Source of the DNA: an uncultured Oscillospiraceae bacterium
GTDB taxonomy: Bacteria; Bacillota; Clostridia; Oscillospirales; Oscillospiraceae
Assembly (NCBI GenBank): GCA_934613505.1
Contig: CAKTTB010000005.1
Coordinates: forward strand, 69,737-133,736
Direction of reading: 5' to 3'
Length of the DNA stretch: 64,000 bases
Below the pieces are notes generated by a model, which ran no database searches, was not told the origin of the DNA, and saw nothing but the letters and a program-made list of their open reading frames with translations. Below, in pieces: positions 41,288 through 51,169 of this stretch. Each line of letters opens with the position of its first letter. Position 1 is the stretch's first letter. The position numbers and the translations under genes were made by a program.

Positions 41288-42790
41288 TCAATTCAGCTGA
41301 TCCGCCAGCTCGCGGAAGCGGCTTTCGTCGGCGTCGGACGCAGAGGCCTGCGCCATGTGCTGCGCCAGCTTCTTTGCCGCCGTATCCGCCGAGACGACCG
41401 TGCCCGCACCGGCGACGCAGCCGCCCGGGCAGGCCATACCCTCGAGCAGATATCCGTCGAGCTTCCCGGCCTTGGCCAGCGCCAGAAGCTTGCGGCACTC
41501 GCGCAGGCCGTCGGCCCGCTGGGTCTTCATCTCAAAGTCCGGATGCTCCTTGCGGATCAGTGCCTCCACGGCCGCAGCCACGCCGCCGGCCACGGCAAAG
41601 CCGCGTCCGGCCTTGGTTCCCTCGTCGAGATCCGGACTGTCCGGCAGCTTGGAGAAGTCAATATCCTTCGCCTCAAAGATGCCCATCAGCTCCTCGTACG
41701 TCAGGACGAAATCAACATCCGTGCGGATATCGTCCTGCATGGCCTCGAGCTTCTTCGCCGCGCACGGACCGACAAAGACGACCTTGCAGTCGGGCTTTTC
41801 ACGCTTGACCAGCCGCGCCGTGTAGACCATCGGCGTGTAGGTCATGGAAATATTGCCGGACTCCGCCGGGAACAGCCGTCTGGCCATCATCCGCCACGAC
41901 GGGCAGCAGGAGGTCGCCATGAAGCGCTGCTCCTGCGGGACCTTTTCGAGAAAATCGTGTGCTTCCTCGAGCGTGCAGATATCCGCGCCGACCGCGACCT
42001 CGACCACATCGGAGAAGCCAAGCTCCTTCATGGCCGACAGGAACTTCGGCACGGTCACGTCCTTGCCGAACTGGCCGACGAACGACGGCGCGACGATGGC
42101 CACGACCTCATTGCCCTCGAGAATGGAGCGGATGACCTGATAGATCTGGCTCTTGTCGACGATCGCGCCGAACGGGCAGCTCACGAGGCACTGGCCGCAG
42201 GAGACGCAGCGGTCGTAGTCGATAACGGCCTTCTGGTATTCATCGACACCGATGGCGTCCATGCCGCAGGCCGCCTGGCAGGGCCGCTCAAGGTAGGTGA
42301 TCGCGTTATACGGACAGGATTTTGCGCATTTGCCGCATTTGATGCAGAGCTTCTGGTCGATGCGGCTCTTGCCGTTGACGAATTTGATTGCCCCCTTCGG
42401 GCAGACCCGCTGGCACGAGGAGGCAAGGCAGCCCTGACACAGCTCGTTCACGCGGTACTGCCTTGTCGGGCAGGCGTGGCAGGCATAGGGGATGATATTG
42501 ACGAGCGGCGGCTCGTAATACTGCTCGGCGATGGCCGCCTGATCCATGCCCTCGGTCAGAAGCGTGCGCGTCTGCACGGGCTGGAGTGACAGGCCCATGG
42601 CAAGGCGCACACGCTCGCCGGCGATGGCGCGCTCTAGAAAGACGGATTCGCGGTGCAGGGGACTTTGGCCGGGGACAATCTTGAAGGGGATGTCCTCCAT
42701 GTCGGTATAATCGCCGGAATAGGCCATCCGGGCGACCTCGGTAAAGACTTTCTTTCGGATATCGGTGATAAGGGACGGGATTCCGCGCAT
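41288..42790 (-). CDS. [FeFe] hydrogenase, group B-like monomeric type
   Basis: 500 aa, cytoplasmic. The N-terminus has an unusual Cys cluster (CHACPTRQYRVNELCQGC, about 104-121) and ferredoxin motifs CIKCGKCAKSCP and CVSCGQCLVSCP. H-cluster motifs: TSCCPSW (293-299), GPCAAKK (341-347, where group A has M-P-C) and EGMACPGGC (450-458). The second Cys of TSCC, the group A proton-relay position, is kept. The likely role is ferredoxin-dependent proton reduction or H2 uptake; group B enzymes are less well characterised. GAAGGAG precedes the ATG and a TATACT -10 lies at 42828-42823. It could consume ferredoxin reduced by the Hdr-Flx block. Confidence 0.9.
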   Translation of the reverse strand: MRGIPSLITDIRKKVFTEVARMAYSGDYTDMEDIPFKIVPGQSPLHRESVFLERAIAGERVRLAMGLSLQPVQTRTLLTEGMDQAAIAEQYYEPPLVNIIPYACHACPTRQYRVNELCQGCLASSCQRVCPKGAIKFVNGKSRIDQKLCIKCGKCAKSCPYNAITYLERPCQAACGMDAIGVDEYQKAVIDYDRCVSCGQCLVSCPFGAIVDKSQIYQVIRSILEGNEVVAIVAPSFVGQFGKDVTVPKFLSAMKELGFSDVVEVAVGADICTLEEAHDFLEKVPQEQRFMATSCCPSWRMMARRLFPAESGNISMTYTPMVYTARLVKREKPDCKVVFVGPCAAKKLEAMQDDIRTDVDFVLTYEELMGIFEAKDIDFSKLPDSPDLDEGTKAGRGFAVAGGVAAAVEALIRKEHPDFEMKTQRADGLRECRKLLALAKAGKLDGYLLEGMACPGGCVAGAGTVVSADTAAKKLAQHMAQASASDADESRFRELADQLN

Positions 42791-42937
42791 GCTCTGTTGC
42801 TCCTTCTACACAATTTGCTGTCAGTATACCACAGTTCGCGGCAAACGTCACTGTTTTCTTTTGCCGCGGCAAGGCTTGACAATCCTGCCGCTTATGTCGT
42901 AAGCTTGAGACAGAATTTAAGGCTCACGGAGGTCATT

Positions 42938-43687
42938 ATGTCCAAATTTCAGATCTTCCTGATCATTCTGTATCTGTTCTTCTTCGGCGCCGTCGGCGGA
43001 TGGGTGCTGGAGCTTCTGTTCCGCCGGTTCTTTTCCGGGGCGAACCCGGAGCGCAAGTGGCTGAACCCCGGCTTCCTCTTCGGCCCCTGCCTGCCGCTGT
43101 ACGGATTCGGCACGGTGCTGCTGTTCATCCTCTCGGAGCTGGACCATCAGCTGTTCGGCCCGTTCTCCGGGACGTTCTGGTATTATATCGTCATGTTTGT
43201 TGCCATGGCGCTGGCCATGACGCTGCTGGAGTACATCGTCGGCGTTTTGAGCTTCAAAGGCTTTCATCTGCGCCTGTGGGACTACAGCAAGCTCTGGGGC
43301 AACATTCAGGGCATCATCTGCCCGCTGTTCACGTTCTTCTGGGGCGTTTTGTCGCTGGCGTACTACTTCCTGCTGTACCCGAAGCTGCGGAAGCTGGTGG
43401 AGTGGTTTGTGGCGCACCCGCTGGCATCGTTCGTGGTCGGCGTGTGCTTCGGCATTTTCCTCATCGACCTCTGCTTCTCCATCCATCTGGGCGCGGTCGT
43501 GCAGAAAAAGGCTGCCGAGATCGACAAGAGCGTATACGACGCCATCGATGTGCAGAAGCTGTGGCATAAAATGCAGTCCCGCGGCGGCTTCTTCCGCTTT
43601 GTGTCCATCAAGCCTTTGACAGAACGTATTGATGCGTTTGATGAGTTTTTACACCGCAGACCGGGAAGTATGGAAAAGGAGAAATGA
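42938..43687 (+). CDS. Membrane protein, putative ABC-transporter type IV family (CmpB-like)
   Basis: 249 aa with about five hydrophobic segments. Family-like motifs: FGAVGGWVLELLFRRFF, LNPGFLFGPCLPLYG and LRLWDYSKLWGNIQGIICP (PF06541 style). Function unknown. The start at 42938 has ACGGAGG; the open frame upstream runs through the promoter region. It overlaps the SdpI-like gene by 4 bases (ATGA), so the two are translated together. Confidence 0.82.
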   Translation: MSKFQIFLIILYLFFFGAVGGWVLELLFRRFFSGANPERKWLNPGFLFGPCLPLYGFGTVLLFILSELDHQLFGPFSGTFWYYIVMFVAMALAMTLLEYIVGVLSFKGFHLRLWDYSKLWGNIQGIICPLFTFFWGVLSLAYYFLLYPKLRKLVEWFVAHPLASFVVGVCFGIFLIDLCFSIHLGAVVQKKAAEIDKSVYDAIDVQKLWHKMQSRGGFFRFVSIKPLTERIDAFDEFLHRRPGSMEKEK

Positions 43688-44079
43688 AAATGGTTTTCTG
43701 GATCTATATGCTGCTGTTCGTATTGATGATCCCTCTCACGATGATCTATTTTGGCCGGAGGTTTTTCAAAAGCCCGCCGAAGTCCATCAACGCGACGTTC
43801 GGATACCGGTCGACCATGTCCATGAAAAATCAGGAAACATGGAAGCTGGCACATACGGTCTGCGGGCGGTACTGGTACCGCTGCGGCTGGATCCTGCTGC
43901 CGCTGTCGGTCGTTCCAATGCTGTTTGTGATCGGACGCAGCACAGAGACGATCGGATATGTCGGGGGAATCACCGTGTTCATCCAGCTCGTCCCGATGCT
44001 CTGCGTGCTTCCTGTCACGGAACGCGCGCTGCGGAAAAGCTTTGATAAGAACGGGATGAGAAAAAGCGTAAAATTATAA
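43684..44079 (+). CDS. SdpI-family small membrane protein
   Basis: 131 aa with three hydrophobic segments. The family motif INATFGYRSTMSMKNQETW (about 38-56) matches the SdpI/YhfL domain (PF13630). Bacillus SdpI gives immunity to the SdpC toxin and senses it. No toxin gene is adjacent, so a general membrane role is equally likely. Translationally coupled to the gene before it. Confidence 0.82.
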   Translation: MKMVFWIYMLLFVLMIPLTMIYFGRRFFKSPPKSINATFGYRSTMSMKNQETWKLAHTVCGRYWYRCGWILLPLSVVPMLFVIGRSTETIGYVGGITVFIQLVPMLCVLPVTERALRKSFDKNGMRKSVKL

Positions 44080-44111
44080 TTGGCAGAAGGCTGACACTCT
44101 TTTCCTGCATC

Positions 44112-44235
44112 CCTTGCCTCTCCCTTTGGGAGAGGTGGCTGAGCGAAGCGAAGACGGAGAGGGTAGAAAGCGGCCATGCCAGCAGAACCCTCTCAGTCGC
44201 CTGCGGCGACAGCTCTCCCAAAGGGAGAGCCAAGG
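44112..44235. repeat. Palindromic repeat, CTCTCCCTTTGGGAGAG family, copy 1
   Basis: Part of a 524-base gene-free gap (44080-44603). It is a 124-bp element whose ends are near-identical inverted repeats, CCTTG(C/G)CTCTCCCTTTGGGAGAG, each self-complementary. The interior shows GAGCGAAGCGAAGACGGAGAGG and CCTCTCAGTCGCCTGCGGCG. A second copy in the opposite orientation is at 50948-51065 and a solo arm is at 48062-48089. Confidence 0.8.
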
Positions 44236-44436
44236 GGTTATGCGAATATGTACACTTCAGCAAGGTTCGATGGCAGTTTCTATTGACCGCACCCATTCAA
44301 AGGCACTTAGAAACAAATCCGACACCCACATCAGCGGGCGGCGCGTACCAAAGTATACGTAGGGAGACCCAATGCGAACGTAAAAGCTTTCAAATTAGTT
44401 TCTCGCCTGAATCGCACTGCGGCACAAGCCCCGCGT

Positions 44437-44499
44437 CCCCCAGCACTCTTTTCTCCCCTGTCTTTTCTCTTGCGAGAGAAAAGACAGGGCCGCCGGAGG
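44437..44499 (+). repeat. Hairpin repeat, CTTTTCTCTTGCGAGAGAAAAG family, copy 1
   Basis: A long hairpin (arms about 44458-44471 and 44476-44489) with flanking CAGCACTCTTTTCTCCC and GCCGCCGGAGGC. The same block occurs inverted at 47995-48054. The pair brackets the flavodiiron and pepD genes. The rest of the 44080-44603 gap shows no gene. Confidence 0.75.
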
Positions 44500-44555
44500 C
44501 ATGACAAGCCGAAAAAAAGCATAAAACCCCCCTAGCTTTTTCTCAACTGCCATGC

Positions 44556-44580
44556 TATAATAATAACGAAAATTATTATT
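44556..44580 (+). promoter_or_regulatory. -10 box and overlapping AT-rich inverted repeat of the flavodiiron gene
   Basis: TATAAT at 44556-44561. AATAATAA (44559-44566) and TTATTATT (44573-44580) form an inverted repeat around 6 bases, starting within the -10. It resembles Fur/PerR-type sites in composition, which would suit an oxygen-defence gene. No convincing -35 is seen. Confidence 0.5.
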
Positions 44581-44603
44581 GAATTTGAAAGGAACCTGCT
44601 TCT

Positions 44604-46451
44604 ATGTATTGTGTCAAGAAAATGACCGAGGATCTCTATTGGGTCGGCGCGAGCGAGCGGCGGCTGAATCTGTTTGAGAACGCCTATCCGCTCACGAACG
44701 GCGTCAGCTATAACTCCTATCTGCTGCTCGACGAAAAGACCGTGCTGGTCGATACCGTCGACAAGTCCGTCAGCGGCCTGTTCTTTGAGAATGTCGACCA
44801 CGTGCTTGCCGGACGCCCGCTCGACTATCTCATCGTGCAGCACATGGAGCCGGATCACGCCGCCACGATCGGCGAGCTTGTCCTGCGTCACCCGGAAGTC
44901 ACCATCGTCTGCAATGCCAAGACGCGCACGATGATGCAGAATTTCTTCACCTTTGACATTGACAGCCGCCTGCAGCTCGTCAAGGAGATGGATACGCTCA
45001 CGACCGGCAGACATACCTTTGCCTTCGTCATGGCGCCGATGGTCCACTGGCCGGAGGTCATGGTCTCGTATGACGTCACGACCAAAACGCTCTATTCCGC
45101 CGATGCGTTCGGCACGTTCGGCGCGCTGAACGGCAATCTGTACGCGGACGAGGTCAATTTCCGGACGGAATGGCTCGCCGACGCCCGCCGGTATTATACC
45201 AACATCGTCGGCAAATACGGCACGCAGGTGCAGGCGCTGCTCAAAAAGGCCGCCGGACTTGAGATCGAGATGATCTGCCCGCTGCACGGCCCGGTCTGGC
45301 GCAAGGATATCGCATGGTTCCTCGATAAATATATCCATTGGGCGACCTACACGCCCGAGGACGACGCCGTCGTCATCGCCTACGCTTCTGTCTACGGCGG
45401 CACGGAGAACGCGGCGAACATTCTGGCCGCGAAGCTGTCCGACCTCGGCGTGCGCAACGTGCAGATGTACGACGTTTCCGTCACGCACCCGAGTTATATC
45501 CTCGCCGAGTGCTTCCGCGCCAGCCATCTGGTCTTCATCTCCACGACCTATAACGCCGGCATGTTCGTGACGATGGAAAATCTTGTCCACGACATCGTCC
45601 ACCACAACCTCCAGAACCGCACCATCGCCCTGATGGAGAATGGTTCCTGGGCGCCGACGGCGGCAGGCCTCATGCGCGCGGAGTTCCAGAAGCTCAAGAA
45701 CTGCACCATTCTCGACGAGACCGTCACGATCAAGTCCACGCTCAAGGAGGCGCAGCTCGCAGACGTCGACGCCATGGCGCAGGCCATCTATGATTCCATG
45801 CCGAAGATAGCACCCGAGGTGCATACGGCCGACGCGCCCATCGAAAATAACGCGTTCTTCTCGTTCTCCTACGGCCTGTTCGTCCTGACGGCCCGCGACG
45901 GCGAAAAGGACAACGGCTGCATCATCAACACCGCCGCCCAGCTGACCGACACACCGAAGCGCGTCTCCATCGCCGTCAACAAGGCGAATCTGACCCACGA
46001 CATGATCCGCAAGACGGGTGTGTTCAACCTGTCGCTGCTCTCGACCGACGCGCCGTTCGGCCTGTTCCAGCACTACGGCTTCCAGTCCGGCCGCGATGTG
46101 GATAAGTTTGCGGACGTCAAGGGCATGGCCCGCGCGACGAACGGCGTGTATTACCTGCCGTATTCGACGAACGCATTCGTGAGCGGCAAGGTCACGCAGG
46201 AGATCGATCTCGGCACGCACACGCTGTTCATTGCCGACGTGACTGAGGCGCGTGTCCTCTCCAATGCCCCGTCCATGACCTACAGCTTCTACTTTGCAAA
46301 CGTCAAGCCGAAGCCCTCGGCCCTTAAAAAGCAGACCGGCTGGGTCTGCCGGATCTGCGGCTACGTCTACGAGGGCGAAACGCTCCCCGCCGACTTCATC
46401 TGCCCGCTGTGCAAGCACGGCGCAGAAGATTTTGAAAAGCTGCCCGAATAA
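44604..46451 (+). CDS. Four-domain flavodiiron protein (diiron-flavodoxin-flavin reductase-rubredoxin)
   Basis: Reduces O2 (or NO) to water in strict anaerobes; 615 aa. Residues 1-250 are the metallo-beta-lactamase diiron domain with ligands His80, Glu82, Asp84 and His85 (QHMEPDHAATI), His148, Asp167 and His228. Residues about 255-400 are flavodoxin (YASVYGGTENAA binds FMN phosphate). Residues about 415-560 are flavin-reductase-like (YGLFVLTARDG, NKANLTHDMIRKTGVFNLS). Residues 578-612 are rubredoxin with Cys582, 585, 600 and 603. Carrying its own flavin-reductase and rubredoxin modules, the protein may take electrons from NAD(P)H without separate partners. GAAAGGA precedes the ATG. Confidence 0.94.
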   Translation: MYCVKKMTEDLYWVGASERRLNLFENAYPLTNGVSYNSYLLLDEKTVLVDTVDKSVSGLFFENVDHVLAGRPLDYLIVQHMEPDHAATIGELVLRHPEVTIVCNAKTRTMMQNFFTFDIDSRLQLVKEMDTLTTGRHTFAFVMAPMVHWPEVMVSYDVTTKTLYSADAFGTFGALNGNLYADEVNFRTEWLADARRYYTNIVGKYGTQVQALLKKAAGLEIEMICPLHGPVWRKDIAWFLDKYIHWATYTPEDDAVVIAYASVYGGTENAANILAAKLSDLGVRNVQMYDVSVTHPSYILAECFRASHLVFISTTYNAGMFVTMENLVHDIVHHNLQNRTIALMENGSWAPTAAGLMRAEFQKLKNCTILDETVTIKSTLKEAQLADVDAMAQAIYDSMPKIAPEVHTADAPIENNAFFSFSYGLFVLTARDGEKDNGCIINTAAQLTDTPKRVSIAVNKANLTHDMIRKTGVFNLSLLSTDAPFGLFQHYGFQSGRDVDKFADVKGMARATNGVYYLPYSTNAFVSGKVTQEIDLGTHTLFIADVTEARVLSNAPSMTYSFYFANVKPKPSALKKQTGWVCRICGYVYEGETLPADFICPLCKHGAEDFEKLPE

Positions 46452-46465
46452 CACAAAAACCGCCT

Positions 46466-46496
46466 GCCGGTGCGGACAAGCGTTGTCCGCACCGGC
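46466..46496 (+). terminator. Strong hairpin after the flavodiiron gene
   Basis: A perfect 14-bp stem, GCCGGTGCGGACAA with its complement, and a 3-base loop 15 bases after the stop. No T-run follows, so it may stabilise the mRNA end or stop transcription only partly before pepD. Confidence 0.6.
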
Positions 46497-46536
46497 TAAG
46501 CGCGTCTTATTACCAAATCAGAAAGGAACGATCATC

Positions 46537-47988
46537 ATGTCCTATGTACTGGAGCATCTGGAGCCGAAAGCTGTCTTTCACTTCTTTGAGGACCTGACCC
46601 GCATCCCGCACGGCTCGCGCAATACGAAGGCGATCAGCGATTACTGCGTCGCGTTCGCCAAGGAACGCAGACTGTGGGTGTATCAGGACGAACTCAACAA
46701 CGTCATCATCAAAAAGCCGGCGTCCGCCGGATACGAAGCCGCACCCGCCGTCATCCTGCAGGGCCATCTCGACATGGTCGCGGAAAAGACACCGGACAGC
46801 CCCATGGACTTCACCAGAGACGCGCTGGAGCTGCAGGTCGAGGGCGACTACGTATCCGCAAAGGACACGACGCTCGGCGGCGACGACGGCATTGCCGTCG
46901 CCATGGCGCTGGCCATTCTTGACAGCAGCGAGATCGCCCATCCGGCGCTGGAAGCCGTCTTCACCGTCGACGAGGAGATCGGCATGGAGGGCGCGCAGGG
47001 GCTGGACTTCTCGCAGCTGTCCGCCCGCCGCATGCTGAATATCGACTCCGAGGACGAGGGCATCTTCACCGTCAGCTGCGCCGGCGGCGCGAGCGCCAAC
47101 GTCTCCATCGGCCTGACGACAGCGCCCTGCGCGCTGCCCTGCGTCCGGCTTTCCGTCTCCGGTCTGATCGGCGGCCACTCCGGGCAGGAGATCAACAAGG
47201 GCCGCGCCAACGCCAATCTTCTGCTTGGCCGCGTGCTGGACGCCATGCTGCAGAAGCTCCCCGTCCGGCTCGTCTCCGCCGCCGGCGGTCTGAAGGACAA
47301 TGCCATCCCGAACGCCGCCGAGGCGCTGCTTGCCATCGATACCGCCGATCTTGCATCTGCCGAAGCCATCGCGGCCGAATTTGACGCTGCGTTCCGCAAG
47401 GAATACGCGGCCGCCGACCCCGGCGTCACCGTCACGCTCGCGCCCGCCGAAGCCGCCGCGCAGGCGCTGACCGAAGAAGCGACGCTGCGCGTCGTGCGCT
47501 TTTTGCTGCTCGTCCCGAACGGGATCGCGGCCATGAGCATGGATATCCCCGGCCTTGTGCAGACCTCCTGCAACCTCGGCATTTTCCACGTGACGGACGG
47601 CGTCCTGACGGCCGTCAGCTCGGTCCGCAGCTCCGTCGCCACGCAGAAGCAGATGCTCCTGACGCGCTTTGACGCACTGACGCAGATGCTGGGCGGCTCC
47701 CTGCAGATCACGGGCGCGTATCCCGCGTGGGAATACCGCCGCGAGTCCGCGCTTCGCGAGAAGCTGGTCGAGGTCTACCGCGCGCAGACCGGCAAGGAGC
47801 CGAAAATCGAGGCCATCCACGCTGGGCTGGAATGCGGCCTGTTCGCCGGTCAGCTGCCAGGACTGGACTGCGTGTCCTTCGGCCCCGATCTTGTCGATAT
47901 TCATACGACCCGCGAGAAAATGTCCATCTCCTCCGTCCAACGCACCTGGCAGTTCCTGCTCGGCGTCCTGGCGGCGCTGAAGGACTGA
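46537..47988 (+). CDS. pepD: Aminoacyl-histidine dipeptidase (M20 family, PepD)
   Basis: Zinc-dependent cytosolic dipeptidase with broad specificity including X-His peptides; 483 aa. Metal and catalytic motifs: LQGHLDMVAEK (His, then Asp at 2), TLGGDDGIAVAMAL (bridging Asp), DEEIGMEGA (catalytic Glu and ligand) and GGHSGQEINKGR of the lid domain. AAAGGAA precedes the ATG at 46537; the open frame extends upstream but would cover the hairpin of the previous gene. Confidence 0.94.
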   Translation: MSYVLEHLEPKAVFHFFEDLTRIPHGSRNTKAISDYCVAFAKERRLWVYQDELNNVIIKKPASAGYEAAPAVILQGHLDMVAEKTPDSPMDFTRDALELQVEGDYVSAKDTTLGGDDGIAVAMALAILDSSEIAHPALEAVFTVDEEIGMEGAQGLDFSQLSARRMLNIDSEDEGIFTVSCAGGASANVSIGLTTAPCALPCVRLSVSGLIGGHSGQEINKGRANANLLLGRVLDAMLQKLPVRLVSAAGGLKDNAIPNAAEALLAIDTADLASAEAIAAEFDAAFRKEYAAADPGVTVTLAPAEAAAQALTEEATLRVVRFLLLVPNGIAAMSMDIPGLVQTSCNLGIFHVTDGVLTAVSSVRSSVATQKQMLLTRFDALTQMLGGSLQITGAYPAWEYRRESALREKLVEVYRAQTGKEPKIEAIHAGLECGLFAGQLPGLDCVSFGPDLVDIHTTREKMSISSVQRTWQFLLGVLAALKD

Positions 47989-47994
47989 TTGTTT

Positions 47995-48054
47995 CTCCGG
48001 AGGCCCCATCTTTTCTCTCGCAAGAGAAAAGATGGGGAAGAAAAGAGTGCTGGG
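47995..48054 (-). repeat. Hairpin repeat, CTTTTCTCTTGCGAGAGAAAAG family, copy 2 (inverted)
   Basis: Reverse complement of the block at 44437-44499 with minor changes: hairpin CCCCATCTTTTCTCTCGC and its complement, then GAAAAGAGTGCTGGG. It begins just after the pepD stop and may double as its terminator. Confidence 0.75.
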
Positions 48055-48061
48055 TGAAAGC

Positions 48062-48089
48062 CCTTGGCTCTCCCAAAGGGAGAGCCAAG
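48062..48089. repeat. Solo arm of the CTCTCCCTTTGGGAGAG repeat family
   Basis: A perfect palindrome, CCTTGGCTCTCCCA followed by its complement. It lies in the 429-base gap between pepD and the dnaJ-like gene (47989-48417), which otherwise holds the hairpin repeat, one terminator and no gene. Confidence 0.7.
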
Positions 48090-48189
48090 AGGGGATGCGG
48101 GGAAAGGAAATTCTTGGCGTATATCTATCAAACTTCGCGGGAAAGATTCAAGAAAACCGAAGGGGTTTTCTTGGTCGGTTCAAGGGAGT

Positions 48190-48230
48190 CTGAGGGGAAA
48201 TCGAAATCCCCTCAGGCTCGTTTTCTTTTT
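48190..48230 (+). terminator. Terminator-like hairpin in the pepD to dnaJ gap
   Basis: CTGAGGGGA pairs with TCCCCTCAG (48190-48198 and 48207-48215), followed by GCTCGTTTTCTTTTT. A second A/T-rich hairpin (CTTTTTCTTTTGG with its complement) follows within 50 bases. Confidence 0.65.
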
Positions 48231-48417
48231 GCCACTTTTTCTTTTGGAGAAGCAAAAGAAAAAGAAGATTGCCGCACCATCTGATCTGCAGAAGGCTTCC
48301 AGCCTTTCCAGATTGAAAATCCGCAGTTTTTTTGCATATCGTTTATAAAAGCTTCACAATTCTTAAGAAAAAAGGCAGTATAATCAGCATATTCAAATAC
48401 GAGAGGAAGTGAGCTGC

Positions 48418-49056
48418 ATGGGAACAGATCCGTTTCAGATCCTCGGCGTTTCTCCGAACGCGTCCGAAGATGAGATCCGGCAGGCATATCGCCGTCTGGC
48501 CAAAAAATACCACCCGGATCTGAATCCCGGCGATCCGACTGCCGCGCAGAAGATGAACGAGATCAACGCAGCTTACGACGCGATCAAAAACCCGCAGGCC
48601 TACCGCCAGCAGCAGGCCCAGCAGCAGGCGCGCCAGCAATATGAGCAGCAGTATCAGCGCTCCGGCCAGCAGCAGTCCGACTACGATCCCTTCTCCGACC
48701 CGTTCGGCTTCTGGGGCTACCAGAACGGCCGGCAGTCCGGGCAGAATGCCGATCAGGGGAACTGGCAGACTTGGTACACCTACCGCTCAGGCAGCGATCA
48801 GGACAACGCCTCCGACGCGCCCGGCGGCTACCAGTGGACGTATCACCGCACCCACCGCCGCGGCGGCCTGTTCACACGGCTGATCGCCATTTATCTTCTC
48901 ATTCAGGTCATTGCCATGCTCTTCGGCAGCTGCGGCTACCGCAGCACGTATTATGACCCGTATTACTACAATAATTACAGCTACGGCAGCTCCGACACCT
49001 ATTCCGGCCAGAGCCAGACGGATCATTCCGGCACAGGCTCGACCGTCTGGTATTGA
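48418..49056 (+). CDS. J-domain protein with C-terminal membrane segment
   Basis: 212 aa. Residues 3-66 form a J domain ([20 protein letters not shown]; the HPD tripeptide in [11 protein letters not shown]). A Gln-rich stretch (about 67-90) and a Gly/Tyr/Gln linker follow, then a hydrophobic helix ([17 protein letters not shown], about 155-175) and a Tyr/Ser/Gly tail. There is no zinc-finger or client-binding domain, so it is not a classical DnaJ. It lies 36 bases before a DnaK gene and should recruit that Hsp70 to the membrane. The ATG at 48418 is preferred over a GTG three codons earlier because of GAGGAAG spacing. Confidence 0.87.
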   Translation: MGTDPFQILGVSPNASEDEIRQAYRRLAKKYHPDLNPGDPTAAQKMNEINAAYDAIKNPQAYRQQQAQQQARQQYEQQYQRSGQQQSDYDPFSDPFGFWGYQNGRQSGQNADQGNWQTWYTYRSGSDQDNASDAPGGYQWTYHRTHRRGGLFTRLIAIYLLIQVIAMLFGSCGYRSTYYDPYYYNNYSYGSSDTYSGQSQTDHSGTGSTVWY

Positions 49057-49092
49057 CGCCTGCCGCACTTTTCTCACAGGAGGATCTTCTGC

Positions 49093-50895
<1,803 letters not shown>

Positions 50896-50947
50896 AACAG
50901 TTCATGGCGCTTGGCTCTCCCTCCGGGAGAGGCGAGAGCGCCCTCCC

Positions 50948-51065
50948 CCTTGGCTCCCCCGCTGGGAGAGCTGTCGCCGCAGGTGACTGAGAGGGCCTTT
51001 GCAGTTACAGTTGACCCTCTCCGACCTTGCTTCGCTCGGCCACCTCTCCCAAAGGGAGAGGCAAG
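50948..51065. repeat. Palindromic repeat, CTCTCCCTTTGGGAGAG family, copy 2 (inverted)
   Basis: Opposite orientation to copy 1 at 44112. The interior GCTGTCGCCGCAGGTGACTG matches the complement of copy 1's interior and CTTGCTTCGCTCGGCCACC matches the other half. A further half-palindrome (about 50920-50935) abuts the left end. It lies between dnaK and the convergent MsmX-like gene. Confidence 0.8.
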
Positions 51066-51169
51066 TGCTGCCCTCAATCAAAAACAGGCACAGCAGATGC
51101 CCCTGCTGTGCCTGTTGCCTGTCTAAGAAAGCCCGCCGCATTTCTGCGGCGGGCTTTTTCTTGTTATTC

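Noticed and set aside
44532..46454. A 640-codon open frame opposite the flavodiiron gene
   Set aside because: The plus-strand gene has all metal and flavin motifs; the opposite frame has none.
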